Source: Microcebus murinus
Lineage: Eukaryota > Chordata > Mammalia > Primates > Cheirogaleidae
Direction: 5' to 3'
NCBI RefSeq assembly: GCF_040939455.1
Contig: NC_134117.1
Location: 23,057,501 to 23,121,500 of the forward strand
DNA length: 64,000 bases
Shown: in pieces, positions 24,481 to 36,951 of the stretch
Layout of the letters: each line of letters opens with the position of its first letter
Position numbering within the stretch: position 1 is the stretch's first letter
Notes under the pieces: model-generated
Databases searched by the model: none
What the model was told of the DNA's origin: nothing
The model's input: only the letters and a program-made list of their open reading frames with translations
Made by a program: the position numbers and the translations under genes

Positions 24481-26446
24481 AAGGCTAATGATTTTTTAGG
24501 AGGTGCTGACTAGTCCCTCCCAAATGTGTTATTTTTATAACTTCATGTCAAATTGGCTCAGCAAGGGTGCTTCCTCTTGGGCACTGAGATGAACTTGTAT
24601 AAGAGAGCATATCACAAAAGACTACTTGAAGAACTGAAATGGGGAATACAGGCCAGAGAAGTACTTCACGAATTGTAAGAAAGGAGGCATGACCTTCAGC
24701 TGGTCAAAGAAGCTTCCTGGAGAAGGTGTCACTGTAAGGTCATCGAAGAACAGAAGGGAATGGGGGAGTACATTTCAGGCCACGAGGAGTGAGCACTTAA
24801 GAAAAACCACACTTATTGTGACCGTTCCTCTCTTCCTCTGATGCTCAGTGATGCGTCCCCAGCGTTTCCCGCCGACTGCTGAGTCCTCGCTAAGTAGAGC
24901 CGACAAATGCATCCTCAGCTGTCCCTTGATCCCTCGTGGTCTTCACAGAGACTGGGTGGACTTGTCTCTTTTTAAGGGGAATTTCTGGGTCAGGGAACCC
25001 ATCAGCTTCTTGCAGTAATGTTCCCTTTATTGCTGAGCTAGAAATGGTCACGAGGATGAAGGTTTGAGGGTTGGGGCCCCAAAGCTGGAGTGGCTGGGCA
25101 CCCCACCCGCTCGCAAGGGTGAGGAGTCGGCCTCTTGGGTTACAGATGTGCCCCAGCTGGGCGCGGGGGCCACCCCGTCTCCCCAGTGTTTATTGCCGCA
25201 GAGCCCTGCCCGGGCAGAGCTGCCGAGTCAGCTCTCGCCGACTGGAGCCGGCTCAGGAGCCGAGCTGTCCCGTATCTCTCACACTATCCACCCTTTAGAT
25301 AAACAGCCTGGCGGCCTCCACTCTGCGAAGTTCTGATGTGGTTGCGAGGGGCTCCGTTAGCCAAACGCCTCTGTCTCCAGCAAGGACTCTGGCAACGGGC
25401 CCTGCTTCTCTTCCAGCCCGAGCCAGGCCCTTGCTGCAGGGACGGGAGAATCTGCTTCCTGCCTGAAAAGGTGGCCGCAGCAGAACTCCCTGCTGGGCGG
25501 GGCCTTCCTTCCTCCCTGCCCACGCACGCGGCTTCCTCCTCACAGAAGGCCCGGTCAGGCCTGTTCCTGAGACAGCCCCTGTCAGCCTGGATTGTTTCAT
25601 CTGTCCGGCCCAGCCCCCCAAATTTGGCATCAGCCAGATTACAGGAGCCCACTTTGCAGCCTGCCTGGCCCCCAGGGGGGGGTGACATCTGCACTGTGTA
25701 TCACGCAAGGCCCCAGGATGTGTGTTCCACCACCCATCACTCTGCCATCTTGGGGCCGAGACGCTGAACTGTGTCGTTTGGGGGCCCCCCACGCTGTTAT
25801 GACACAGAGTGGACTCAGCTGGGCCGCCTTTATTTGGTTTGCTCTGGAGTCTGAGCCAGGGGACTTGCTTTCCTTGAAGGGTGACCTGCGAGCAGAGAAG
25901 ACGTCACTGGCAGCGGCTTGGCCAGTGGGCTGTGGGGATGACTAAGGGGTGGAGTTGTGACGAGGTGACAGGTGTGGCTAAGCTTGGCACCTGAGGGCTA
26001 GGGGAGTGGGCCAGCTGGGGCTTACAGCGCTGGGGAGGACCTGTTGACCCAGTACTGTCAGCAGGTGGGCTCGTCTTGGCCTTGTGGGGTCGGGGGCAGG
26101 CTAAGCCAGAGGTGGGGGAAGAGGAGAATCAGTTACAGAAGGAAGAGGGGTGAGAGGCCACTGCAAAGCACCGCCAGGAGGCCCTTTGGAGGAGAACTCA
26201 ACGCTGCCTCCTTTGTGGAGCTATCAGATGACTCCTGCCTTCCAGGGGGCATGCGAAACCACTGGGGGAATTCAGACGGCGCTTTGGCAAGGAAGGTGCA
26301 GGGAATGTGACTGTCACTCAGCCAAGACAGAGCTGGCTCACCTCCTCCAGGAAGCCTTCCCTGACCACCTCCTTCAGCTCCCACAGGATCTTATTCATCT
26401 GTCCTCACCATGTCCCATCACTCCAGAGAACCATTACGCTCTAGAG

Positions 26447-26759
26447 CAGCACTGTCCAACAGAAATATGTGAGCCACAAATGTAATCTTAGATTTTCTAG
26501 TGGCTGCTTAAACACGTACAAGGAAATGGGTGAAATTAATTTTTAAAGTAGTTTTATTTATAACCTGGTTTACCTAAAGTCTCATTTCAACATGTAATCA
26601 ATACAAAAATTATTAATGAGATAGTTTGCATTCTTTTGTTTTTTGTATCAAGTCTTTGAAACCTAGTGCACATTTTATGTGTACAGCACATCTCCATTTG
26701 GACAAGTCACATTTCAACTGCTCAATAGCCACATGTGGCTACCGTCTAGGACAGCACAG
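26447..26759. mobile_element. non-autonomous hAT transposon, 313 bp, perfect 8-bp TSD
   Basis: Terminal inverted repeats cagcactgtcc / ggacagcacag. Identical flanks ctctagag at 26439-26446 and 26760-26767. The 'gctgtccaa' type terminus is shared with the element at 1269, so the two are probably related. Confidence 0.88.
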
Positions 26760-26769
26760 CTCTAGAGCT

Positions 26770-26900
26770 TTGCCACTAGGACAGTGGCCCACAGACCAGC
26801 AGCTTTTGCAGCATCTTGAGCTTGGAAGACAGGCAGGATCTTGGACCCCTGCCCCAACCTACTGAGTCAGAGCCTGCACATTAACCGTCGCGAGCTGCTT
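26770..26900. mobile_element. small hAT-type element fragment (MER5-like)
   Basis: 'ggacagtggcccacagaccagcagcttttgcagcatcttgagcttgg...cctactgagtcagagcctgca' follows the common short hAT element. Right end lost. Confidence 0.5.
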
Positions 26901-27439
26901 GTGTGGGTGCCGAGGGTGGGGTAGCAGGACTCCGGAGCTAGATTGTCTGCTACTTGATATGAAGACTGCAATTCAGCTTATTTCCAGCACCTAACAGAGG
27001 GCCTGACTCGCCTTCTAGGCGAGTAGCAAATGTTTTTGGAGGATAAGAATGAACATGTGCAACTGCCTGCCTCTGCCCAGTCTTCTTAGCACATGTTGCC
27101 CATGCACTGCTGGTGAGAATCGCAGACTCTTAGGTCTGGAAGGAAATGCAAGAGTCAGAGAACATATGTGTGTCAGAGCAGGGGGAGATTTAAAGTTTAG
27201 GTAGCCTAACTCCCTCAAGCCCCAGATAAATACATTAATAGCAACATGGGTGAGGTTCCACAGCGTGTCGTGGCACAGCTAGTCAGCTTCTTTTGGAAGA
27301 GAGGTGGTTCGGATAAGGGCAGATCACCCCACACCTGGGCATGTTGCTGGGCCTCCCTTTCTCCCCAGACACCTCTGTGTCTCTTTGCCAGGAGCCTTAT
27401 GGATGCATTGCATGGGACCTCGGGCCTGGCCTACATGTA

Positions 27440-28050
27440 GTATTTATCCATTTACTCTTATTCGTCTGGAAGAGATTTAAGGTAATTATAAATCTGTATA
27501 GGTACAACAAGATAAAACAAAAATTACAAAAGAATATGTTGGTATTAAGGAAGTGTGCATAGGGGAATTGTGCACAAGTGTGTGAGTGTGCATGGACAAG
27601 GATGTGCACTGTAGTATGATGTATAGTAGTGAAAGGCAGAAACAATCTGACATCCAACAGTAGAGGAGTGGGTGAATAAACGATAGCCCATGAAATGTTG
27701 CAAATCTGTGTCCCAATTAAGAACACCAGTATGGAAATGTTCATTAACATGGAAAAATGTTCATTATGTAGTATAAAAAATATTGATAAGTTCATTTTAT
27801 TTACGTGCACGGAAGAATGCCCAGAAAGGATATATATCCCCAAATATTAATGTCACTTTTTCAGGGAGAGAGACTGAGTGACTCTTATTAACTACCCACT
27901 GCTTCTGTGATTTCTAGTTTTTTCCCCCTCAGTGAACATGAATTGCTTATGAAATATAAAAATGACATGTATAAAAATAGAATATGGGTGAAGAAAATGG
28001 GAAAAGGAGAAAATAGGAGTTCTCGTCTGTGTAGAATCTATTTGAAAATG
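27440..28050 (+). mobile_element. old LINE-1 3'-region relic
   Basis: 'aaacaatctgacatccaacagtagaggagtgggtgaataaacgatagcccatgaaatgttg' and 'catggaaaaatgttcattatgtagtataaaaa' match L1 3'-UTR order. No coding frame. Confidence 0.6.
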
Positions 28051-28375
28051 TATTAATTGAAAGAAATCCTGAGTATAAGTTTATAGTCTTATGGCCCAGC
28101 AGCTGTATTTACATGAAGCAGGCAATTATAAAATGTTTGAGAGCTGAACTTATAACATTGAAAACTCATGAGCCAGCTTTCTAAACACGTCCACTCAGGG
28201 AAGTGAAAGTTAATCATGGTACAGTCTCTGTCTTGTTTTGAATGGAATTCACCAGTGACCTGCCCTTCATATGTGAGATCTGAACAGCCCGGGTCTATTG
28301 GGTAATGGTTGTGCAAGAGACAGTCCCCAAATCATGTGTTAGAGCTGGATGGGTGGGTGGGTAGACGGATGGAAA

Positions 28376-28424
28376 TACACACACACACACGCACACACAC
28401 ACACGCACGCACGCACACACATCA
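28376..28424 (+). repeat. (CA)n microsatellite with interspersed CG
   Basis: ca repeats broken by four to five gc/cg steps (acgcacgcacgcac), preceded by a small tggg/atgg repeat. Confidence 0.95.
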
Positions 28425-28437
28425 TAGCCTAGAACCA

Positions 28438-28815
28438 TGCTATAGTTTGGACGTTTGTCCCCTAAACCTCATGTAAATTTGATCCCCGATGTTGGAGGTA
28501 GGCCTAATGGGAGGTGTTGGGGGCGGATCCCTCCTGAGTGGCTTGGTACAATCCCCATAGTAGCGAGTTCTCACTCTATTAGTTCCCGCGTTGATGGTCA
28601 TTAAAAAGAGCCTGGCACCTCCCTCTCCTCTCTCTTGCTTCCTCTCTGGCACATGATGTCTGCACACCCTGGCTCCCCCTCACCTCTCGCCATGCGTGGA
28701 AGCAGCCTGAGGCTTTCACCAGGTGCCCGATCTTCCCGACAGCAGACTCATGAGCCAATAAACCTCTTTTCTCTGTGAATTACCCAGCCTCGGGTATTCC
28801 TGTATAGCAACACGG
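28438..28815 (+). mobile_element. solitary MaLR (MST/THE1-like) LTR
   Basis: Opens 'tgctatagtttggacgtttgtcccctaaacctcatgtaaatttgatcc', continues 'ttggaggtaggcctaatgggaggtgtt', 'aaaaagagcctggcacctccctctcc', has 'ccaataaacctcttttctctgtgaattacccagcc' with a polyadenylation signal, and ends 'tatagcaacacgg'. This is the full LTR order of an ERVL-MaLR element, solo, with no internal genes. Confidence 0.88.
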
Positions 28816-28818
28816 ACC

Positions 28819-29440
28819 ACTTTGCCTACCTGCAGTGCCAACGCCTTGGTGCAGGTCGCCTTCAGTGGGCTCCTGGCTGGTGCCCTCGAGCCTGCCCTGT
28901 GGCCCAGTCACTGCGCTGTGGCTGGAGCCATCTTTCCAACACACGAGTCAGATCGTCTCTCTCCTCCACTTAGAACCCTTCTCGACCCTCCCATCAATCG
29001 GGATAAACTCTGAGTCTGGCCTGTCCTGCCTCTCAGATCTCATTGCCTGTCCCTTGTCCCCTGGCTCACGTGGCTTCAGCTACACTGGCCTTTTCAAGCA
29101 CCTTGCGCTTCCTGCTCCCCCTGCTTGGAACGTTCTCCCTTCCTCGGGGCTTGCTTCCTCGCCTCCTGCAGGCCTCTGCTCAATTGCTGTCTGATCAGTA
29201 AGGCCTTCTCACCCCCCCCCCCGTCCTGCCCCCGTCCTGCCCCCGTACCTCATCCTACATCAGTTTTCATCGAAGCACTGATCTCCCCCCGCATGTGACA
29301 TGTATTTGTCTATTGCTTGTCTCCCTCTACTAGAATGTCAACTCCCTGAGGGCAGGGACTTTGTCTCTTCTTTCCATAGTGCCCTGTGCCCTACATAGGT
29401 GCTCCATAGCTATTTGAAGGGATGAAGGAATGAATGGGTT
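28819..29440 (+). mobile_element. L2 LINE 3' end
   Basis: Long run in L2 order: 'cttgcgcttcctgctccccctgcttggaacgttctccc', 'gtctattgcttgtctccctctactagaatgtcaactccctgagggcagggactttgtct' and the tail 'gatgaaggaatgaatggg'. A poly(C) and 11-bp tandem patch lies inside (29212-29244). Confidence 0.82.
29212..29244 (+). repeat. poly(C) plus two 11-bp gtcctgccccc units
   Basis: Eleven C residues followed by two exact copies of gtcctgccccc. Confidence 0.95.
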
Positions 29441-30272
29441 TCAGATGTCACGTGCAAGAAAGGCTCTAGGCCTCGCCCAAGGTCACGCAGCTGGGTAGTG
29501 ACAGGTGCTGGCTCTGTCCACCTTGTCCCAGCTCCCGCGGGTGGCTCAGGGAGGAGAGCTCCACACACAGGGGCCCTGGCCTGGTCCATCCTGTCTCCTG
29601 TGTGTTTTTCCAGTTTACACAGAATTTCAGCCCAGAATAGCAGAAGAAAACACAGTTGTTCCTCCAAAATCCTGGAAACTCTTCCAGTGGGTCCGCCCCT
29701 GGAAAAACAGCAGCGATCTCAGGGTGGGAAGATAGGAAGTGGGGGAGGGGGTCTTCCAGCAGTGGGGACAACGAGGTGGATTTGGTTTTGCAATTAAAAT
29801 AACATCTGGGTCTGTTTCCACAGAGTGGTTCTGGAAGGTGGGTGGTCTGTCTAAAGCATCAGGTGGGGCCTTCCCCATCCCGGCCCAGAGGATTTGGGCT
29901 GGCTGTGGCTGAAGGATTCACCCCGCAAATGAAATACGAAAGAAACAGAGCCCAAAGAAGCTTCTGGAAACCCCACCTGCAGCTTGACATGAAAGCCTGC
30001 TGGTCCCTACCCCAGTCTTGTCTGGGGCATCCCAACACACCTCCTCTGGGACCCCCTCAGATTGTTCAGACACCCCCTTTGATGCACAGAGACCTCTGGC
30101 CTCCTCCCTGTCACGCCCCATGTGGTGTGCTAATCGTCTGTGAAATGAGGGATTTCGGGCATCACTCATCCGTGTGAGGACAGTGGGGCCCGGGAGCGGT
30201 GCAGTGGAGTGGGAAGGGACCATGAGGGCCGTTCCAGTCTTCTGAATCCTGTCCCTCTGTCTGGCTTCTCAG

Positions 30273-30348
30273 ATGCAGCTTTTGGATAAGTTTCCCATTG
30301 AAGGTGGCCAGAAGGACCCCAAGCAAAGGATCATCCCCTTCCTCCCAG
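30273..30348 (+). CDS. SH3PXD2A: SH3PXD2A (TKS5) coding exon, middle of PX domain (about residues 52-77)
   Basis: Seen: the exon follows a pyrimidine-rich acceptor ending ttctcAG and is followed by the donor GTAAGC. It reads [20 protein letters not shown] then IPFLP, plus the first base of a Gly codon, so it starts in phase 0 and ends in phase 1. Known family: this is the PX-domain stretch of the TKS adaptor proteins, including the proline-rich loop (P-x-x-P in IPFLP) that borders the phosphoinositide pocket. TKS5 is a cytoplasmic Src-substrate scaffold with one PX and five SH3 domains; it is recruited to PI(3,4)P2 membranes to build podosomes and invadopodia. Paralogue choice: [10 protein letters not shown] fits SH3PXD2A, while SH3PXD2B, as I remember it, has MLDKFPMEGG. 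By human numbering from memory this is the third coding exon. There is no stop or frameshift. The open frame continuing past 30348 is intronic read-through. Confidence 0.95.
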
Positions 30349-30894
30349 GTAAGCTGTGGGTGGCCCCGCTGAGGGCATGGGGTCAACCTGGGAAAGGACG
30401 CTTTTTAGGCCAAGAAGAGGCTGGACATTCTGGGCGGGGTGGACCTGGGAATCTGCATATTAACATTTCCCCGAGGGATTTGGAAGCCCCCGATTTTGAA
30501 GGCCAGTAGCCTCCAAGCAGCTTCTCCCGCCATTGCAAGACCATCTTGCCGGCCCCTGGCTCGTAGCTTCTGAGGAGTTTCACAGGCTCCAGGACTTTGG
30601 TTTCCTTTTCACAGAAAGCACAGAGAGACCAAGTTCGACTGTGAACGGGTGAAGAGCTACAGGCTGACCTATGTCCACTGACTCCCATTCTAAGCACAGA
30701 GAACCTTGAACTGAGCACACTCCCCGGGTCTGGTCTCGTCTAGCCCTTGCGTCACCTTGCACAGCTGAGGCAGCTTGTAGCACTTAGGAACATGTTTAAG
30801 GCAATTGGTTACGTTCTGTAATTTAGAGGAAAACTTCCCAGGTGGGTGGGAAACTTGTTATTACTATGGTGTCTTAAGTTTGCATAGAGATTTA

Positions 30895-31060
30895 TAGCTT
30901 ACGGGCTGCTTTTTTATTTGTTATCGTCTACACATCTTCACACTGAGGCGTGTATTATAATTTCCCCTGAGGAATGAAGATGTTGGGGTTCGGAAAGGTT
31001 AAGTAACTGCCCATAAACGTGGCGGAGCTGAGGCGTGAGCTCAGGCCTCCTGCCCCACAG
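30895..31060 (-). mobile_element. MIR SINE relic
   Basis: Antisense MIR order: 'ttccctgaggaatgaagatgttggggttcgg'-type sequence, then 'aaaggttaagtaactgcccataaacgtggcggagctgagg'. Confidence 0.6.
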
Positions 31061-32044
31061 CTGGCTCTGCCGTGACCCACGTGGGCGACGCTGTCTGCGC
31101 CCGCTCCAGCCCCCCTGCCTTCCCCGGCAGCTCCCTTCTCTGGAAGGTGTTTCTCACCCGTGCCCCCACCCTCAGAAGCGCTGACAGACGTGCATGTGTG
31201 TCACGGCCTGTCCTCAGAGTCTTGGGCTATAGCTGGAGAGAATTAATTGAGCTACAGAGAAGAGCCCGTGATCCTTGCCCTCAGTCTGGGCAAGACCAGA
31301 ACAAGTCAGTAGCGCGTCTCAGCCCCTGCTTCTTCCTCCATTCCTGGCTGGGAGTTAAGATGGGGTGACTTTCACGCCTTGCTTGGCTTTCTACGGAGGC
31401 TTTGCAGTGTTCAGCATCCAGGTTTGTAATATCCTTAGATGTTGCTCCAACACAGTCTGTTATAGAGGCTCTGCCCGCGCAGAGCTGGGAGCCCAGCTAG
31501 GATGCTGTGGGCACAGATGTCCCAGAGACAACACGAGGCCAAAGTGGCCTGGCCGTAGGGCATGAAGCTTGCCTGTTTGCCCAAGAAGAATGGGCTTCTC
31601 CCCTGTCCTCCTCCACCAGCCTCCCGGGAATGAGCACCTTGTCACCATTCGGTCAGCAGGTGTCTACTGGGGCTTAGCCTGTGCCAAGCTGTTGGGTAGG
31701 GGGGCCCAGTGAGCCAAGGGGCAATCTGGATTTGTTCCCTTCATCCAAGGAACTCTAGTGAGAGCGAAGACCTGCTCCATAACCAGAGGACCGGTTAAGG
31801 CAGGATGTGACCCTTTGTACCACCGTGCGATTCCAAGGGAGACTGAAGAGGGAGCTCAGAGGGCAGCGACCTCACTGTGACCAGAGGAAGTGGGCAAGGC
31901 CTCCCGAGAGAGGGGCCTGGAGCTGACCCTCCAGGGAGGGAGGGTGAAGGGCAAGGCTGGAACTGCTGCTGCCACCACCCGTGTCTCAGGCGTCAGGCTG
32001 CCCGGGCTCACCCCAGCAACCTGGCTCTGTGGTCACCGGTTGTA

Positions 32045-32190
32045 TTGACTTCTCTGTGCTTCAGTTTCCTCATCTGGAAAATGGGGACAATACTAGTACC
32101 TCCTTCATGGGGCTGTTGTCGGGACAAAATGAATTAATGCATCTCAGGTATTTAAAGCTGAGGCTAGCCCCAGTAGGGGCTAAACAAACG
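32045..32190 (+). mobile_element. MIR SINE
   Basis: 'tctctgtgcttcagtttcctcatctggaaaatggggacaatactagtacctcc' is near-consensus MIR. Confidence 0.75.
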
Positions 32191-32194
32191 TTAG

Positions 32195-32390
32195 CCCTGT
32201 TATTCCTAATTTTTCACATGTGCCTAGCGTTTCACACCACATATGTAATCTTCTTTGAGCCCCCGAGGGAGGTTACCGTCCCCACGTTACTGACTAGGAC
32301 GTTGAGGCCAAGGGAGGCTGATAGGCTGGCAAGGGGCCGCGCGGCCGGGACGCATGGCGACCCCAGAACTCCTACTCCTGACCTCCGGGC
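32195..32390 (-). mobile_element. MIR SINE, diverged
   Basis: 'cacatgtgcctagcgtttcacaccacatatgtaatc', 'ttactgactaggacgttgaggccaagggaggctg' in antisense MIR order. Confidence 0.4.
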
Positions 32391-32454
32391 CGGGGCTCCC
32401 TTCGCATCAGCTGCCCCAGGAAACCAAGTGCGACAGCTGCTGCAGGACTGAGGC

Positions 32455-32580
32455 CCTCTCCGAACGTCAGTTTCCTCTGACAGAATCGTAGTGGGGATTA
32501 AAAGAATTCACGTAAAGCACTTTGCACAGTGCCTGTGTCATAGTAAATGCTCAATAAGCAGCATCTGTTAATAAAGAAAG
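32455..32580 (+). mobile_element. MIR SINE fragment
   Basis: 'gtcagtttcctctgaca...aaagcactttgcacagtgcctgtgtcatagtaaatgctcaataa'. Confidence 0.65.
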
Positions 32581-35500
32581 TCACCTGTCCTCGCACCACT
32601 TGGGAAAAGTCAAGCTTGGGGCCACCTTCCAGCCCCCATGCAAATATGGCCTGTGCATAGTGGGTGACACTGTCGAGATTGATAAGGGTGTCTTGCCCTG
32701 ACCCAGCCCACCCTAAAAGAAAAGTCTCCTTTTCCCTGGCTCTGCTTTCTTTCTCCCCTCCCTCAGCCGAGTTCCCTCTTGGACTGTTCCCTTCTGCTCA
32801 TTGGCTCTCCAGGGCTTCAGTGCAGTCATTGCTGGCGATTCGGAATCCACCCCAGGGCACCCCAGCCCTGTTCCTGGCTCCCCTCCTGCTCGCCAGAAAC
32901 GACCACAACCCCCATGCTCTGCTCACTCCTTAGCTTGGATGTGGGGGGAAAGGATTGAGGGGAAACCACCCAATACAGTCAGAGCAGGGCTGGGGTGTGC
33001 AGATTCCCCAGCCACCCCGTCTCCCCCGAATCAAAGGGCCCCCCTGGAGGAGAGGGTATCAGAGAAGAGCAGTGATGAACATCACCTGTCTTGGGTCAGC
33101 CTCCCTAAGAGCAGAGCTTGATGCAGAGACTCAGCTGCAAGTGACATTTGAGGCTGTGCTCCCACGTGAGTTCCTAGGGGAGGAAGCAAGGCAGAGACAT
33201 GGCTTCAGCTAAGTCTGCCTCAGCCTGATCCCCCGGGGAGCTCTGGAGGGTGAATGGCACCACAGAGTTGTCCCAACTTAGGGGACAACTTCCATACCCC
33301 CACATCAGTCGTCCATGGTCTGTGGGCTGCCTCCGCCCACAGAGGGTGTGGGGTGTGGGCACAGTGGCTCCCCATGGCCAGGGCGTGGGTCTGAAGGGGG
33401 CAGCTGTGAGCCGTTAGCAGCCCACACTGCCAGCAGCTGAGGGGAGGAGCCTTGGCTGGGACAGGGGCTCTGGGCAGGGCACCTGTGGCATCTGGCCTGT
33501 GACCTGACACCAGCTTGAGGCTCTACCCCCTGCCTTTGGGGAGGATGTCTGAAGTCACCTGCTGCGTCCCCAGGCTCACCTCCGGCAGCAGTGACTCCAC
33601 AGAACCCCAGAGAATCCAAGCACTCTTCCAACCCCTGGGAGGGTCCGCCAGCCTTTGCCTGAAATTTCAGAGCTAGGAAACCAAAGGGGAAGAAGCAGAG
33701 AGCACCCATATTTTTTCTTGGAAGGGCCTCAATTTTGTCTCCAGAGTTGCTGGGACGTGGCGAGCATATCTGCTGCCTGGGTCTGGGGATGTGCTTGCAG
33801 CATTTGGCTGACCTGGCTGCAGGCTCGTGGCTGGAGGCGCACACACGTTTGAGTGGCTGGCGGAGGAATCGCGAGACGAGAGGGAGCCCATGCCTTGGTT
33901 ACACGCTCACTCATCTGCCAGTCAAATCCTGGCAGAAGATCCTGCGCCTGAGCATAAACCTTGGGATCTAGGACACAGGCTTGTGATATGTCTGGCGAGT
34001 GTATGGCCTGAGTTCAGGGTCAGTCTGTGGGTTTGAAAAGTTCTGTGACCAAAGGCAGAGGCTCCATCCCTGGAGAAGCTGACCCCAGACAGTGCCCAGA
34101 GTCTTGGAAGACAGATAGGGTGTCATGTAGTGATGCTGGGGTAGAGGATGGGGTTGGGGAGGTCTGTGAGCTGGGCCAACAAAGTGCTAGACTAGGGGGG
34201 CCAGCAGACCTGCAGACCCAGGGGTCTTGCATTTGCATATCAATCAAATCCCACATAAAAGTTTCTAGGGGACCTGCCCTTAAGAGGGCCCCCAGTTGTT
34301 TTCACCAGAGCTAGTACCTGCTTTTGCGGACCCTGGGGATGAGGGGCCTGCTCTGTGCCTGGCCCGCCAGTCCTGGTGAGGCCTGGGAGCCCATGGGAGG
34401 GGCAAGGAGAAGTTACGGACCCCTGGTGGGACTGGCAGTTCCTCAGCAAGGAAGCCCAAGGGAGAAATCTGACCTCTGAGCAGGAGGGGGCAGAGGGTCA
34501 CTTCAAGGCCTGGTACCCTGGGGGTGGCGGTGGGGCAGGGGAAGGGGAGATACTCCTTCCGGGCCTGCACTCCAACCCCACATGATGTGAGAATGAGGGA
34601 GACACATCCGTCTCTTTTGCTGACCTTTTGGCCTCCCCTGGGGACAAGGCCCTTATCCACGCCTTTCATGTCCCTATCATGGGGCTGGACACCTAGTGTG
34701 TGCTATGCTGAGACTGGCTGACTGTTCTCCCATATAGACAGACACTTTTACTGAGCTGCTAGTAGGTGCCTAGCCACGTACTCGCCACTCTACGTACCTT
34801 CCCTCCAGTCTCACTGCAGGTGGCGTCATCCCGGATTTAGAGAGAAGTCAAATCACTTCCCACCCTCACTTCCTATCGTACACTGTGTCTCTCCTTGGGT
34901 GGGGAGAAATTGCCACCCCCAGCCTCGGCTAGACCCTAGCTTTGTCCCCCCTTTCTTGCCTCCACTCCGCCCAGGTTAGGGACCCGAGAGGTTCTGCTTG
35001 AAACCGGCAGCCCAGCCCTCTCTCCAGCCTCGGTGCTGTCACATGCCACAGGAGCACAGTCTGGGGTGGGGAGGTGGCCTGAACCCCACGGGGAGCCAGG
35101 TGACCTTTAAGAGCGCCCTCATTCCGTTGAGTGGCCGAGGTAACCAGCACTGAGTAATTGATTTTTCGTTGTTGTTGCAACTATGCCATTTAGCTTATTA
35201 TTATTCCAGTGATTACAAATAAGACAAAGCATTCAGAGCACTGTTGTCCTTTAATTATGACTCTAACAAGATTGCCTATTTGGTTTTCTCAGTCCCAGCA
35301 TTTTTAAAACTTTTGATTTTGAAATGATTATAGACTCACGAGAGATTGCAAAACACTAGGCACTCTGTACTCCTACCCTGCAATTCCAGCACCATCCTGC
35401 AGGGTAGGTGCGTTATTCTCATTTTAAGGAGAGGTCTAATCACTTTCCACCTTCGAGCACTTCCTTGCAGCGGTGACATCTTATGTAATAACTACAGTGC

Positions 35501-36951
35501 GTTATCAAAGCCAGGAAACTGAAGTGGACAGAGCCCAGTTAACTAACCACAGGCCTGAGTAATCGATTTTACTTTATGGAGGTGGAGAGTGCTGTTAAAC
35601 AAGCAGGCCAGCTGGTCTTTGGGAAGGAGGCAGTGGCTTGGTAGCCGTCCATGGAAACTCCACTCCCAGGCCTGACCTCTTGGCATTACCACCTCCAACA
35701 AAAAGGCACTGGGGAAACTGTTTTCCATGAAGGCGTATTTCTGAAGCCTTGGGTGTAAATTCAGCTGTTTGGGATAAATCACATCATCTTTTAGGTGTCC
35801 TAAGGGACATTCTATTTAAAGCGGGCATGTAATAAATCCTGTTGCAAAACAAAGAACTTTTTAAAAAAGTAATTATTTCCCTGATTTACATATATTTTAA
35901 TAATTTGAGGCTTCTCCCGAGTTTGCTGGAAACAGGGCAGACCTGGCGTTTGGATATTGACCCTCTTAGGAACAGCATTGTCAAGAACTGAGATTTTGCC
36001 CTATTAGCAAGCCAATTAAGTTCACTCACTGTTGTTTCATGGATGCTGACCCAAAACGCAAAACTCCCGGGTTGGAGACAAGACTTTAGTGTAGCTTAGT
36101 GACCAGTGTGAGCATCAGCACATCTCTGCCGGCCTCTGTTGCCTCCAGGTTCCACAGGGGTGACATGGCGGGCTCAGGTGAACGCCTGCAGGTGCAGTGA
36201 GTTACATTATAGGAGAGGGGCCCAGATCCTAGGGACCCCAAGACTTTTATAATGGATAGCAAGCCATCCTGCCCCCTGGCTTTGAAGGGAGACACTGTCA
36301 GGAGTCCAGGCCTACACGCAAACCTGCTGTGTGCTACAGAGTGAGACACCACCTCTGTCTTGTAAGGCTGTTTGCTGTGCAAGCACCTTTGAAAAGATAA
36401 CCCCACGCAAAAAGGTAGTTAGTGCCTTGTCTATGAGACTTACAGAAATACAGGAGCCCCAGGGAGAATTGTTTCACAGGTGAATACTGTACTTTCTGGG
36501 GTCTCCTGCTTTTTGGAGAGGTGGGTGGAAATGAAGTTCTTTAGGACAGTGGACCAAGCATGGTAGTGTCAGCAGCCTCTCAGGGCAGCCTACTGTTTAC
36601 ATGGAACTCTCTGCCTTGTTTTAAAAGACTATTGTGGAAAATCCATCTCCTGTTGCCCATCCTGGGATTGGAGTGGATTTCCTGTGTATCCTGAGTTCGC
36701 TGGCCCGAGGAGGCTCCCTGGGAGGAAATGGTCATTATGGAGTGAAGTAGAGTGTGTAGCTGCTGATGTAAAAAGCAAACAACTGCGACCAGGGACCGAG
36801 GGACTTCAGAAGCCAGTCAGCGGAGCAGAAAGAGCTGAACTCACTGTGCAGAGGCTGTGCGAGGTCCCCTCCCGCTCATCAGCCATCTGTGTCTCTGTGC
36901 TGGCTGGCACTGGGCCTCAGGGCTTCTAGAAAGCCCCCTCGTCCTAATAGC

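Larger units (their letters stand above)
1..30272 (+). other. SH3PXD2A: SH3PXD2A intron upstream of the first visible exon (3' part only)
   Basis: Assigned as intron because the exon at 30273 begins mid-PX domain in phase 0 and no upstream exon encoding the RRYSKF motif was seen. Contents are listed as separate repeats. Stretches where I see no recognisable element include roughly 1-460, 1450-2960, 4050-5600, 6820-7160, 7210-8020, 10050-10900, 11070-12000, 12680-13340, 13720-15880, 18900-19630, 24500-26310 and 29450-30270. These look like decayed or unique intronic DNA; the open frames in them have no family signature. The block at 25060-25800 is locally GC-rich with several CpGs. Confidence 0.85.

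Noticed and set aside
28438..28815. Complete endogenous retrovirus
   Set aside because: Only one LTR is present, directly followed by L2 sequence; no internal genes.
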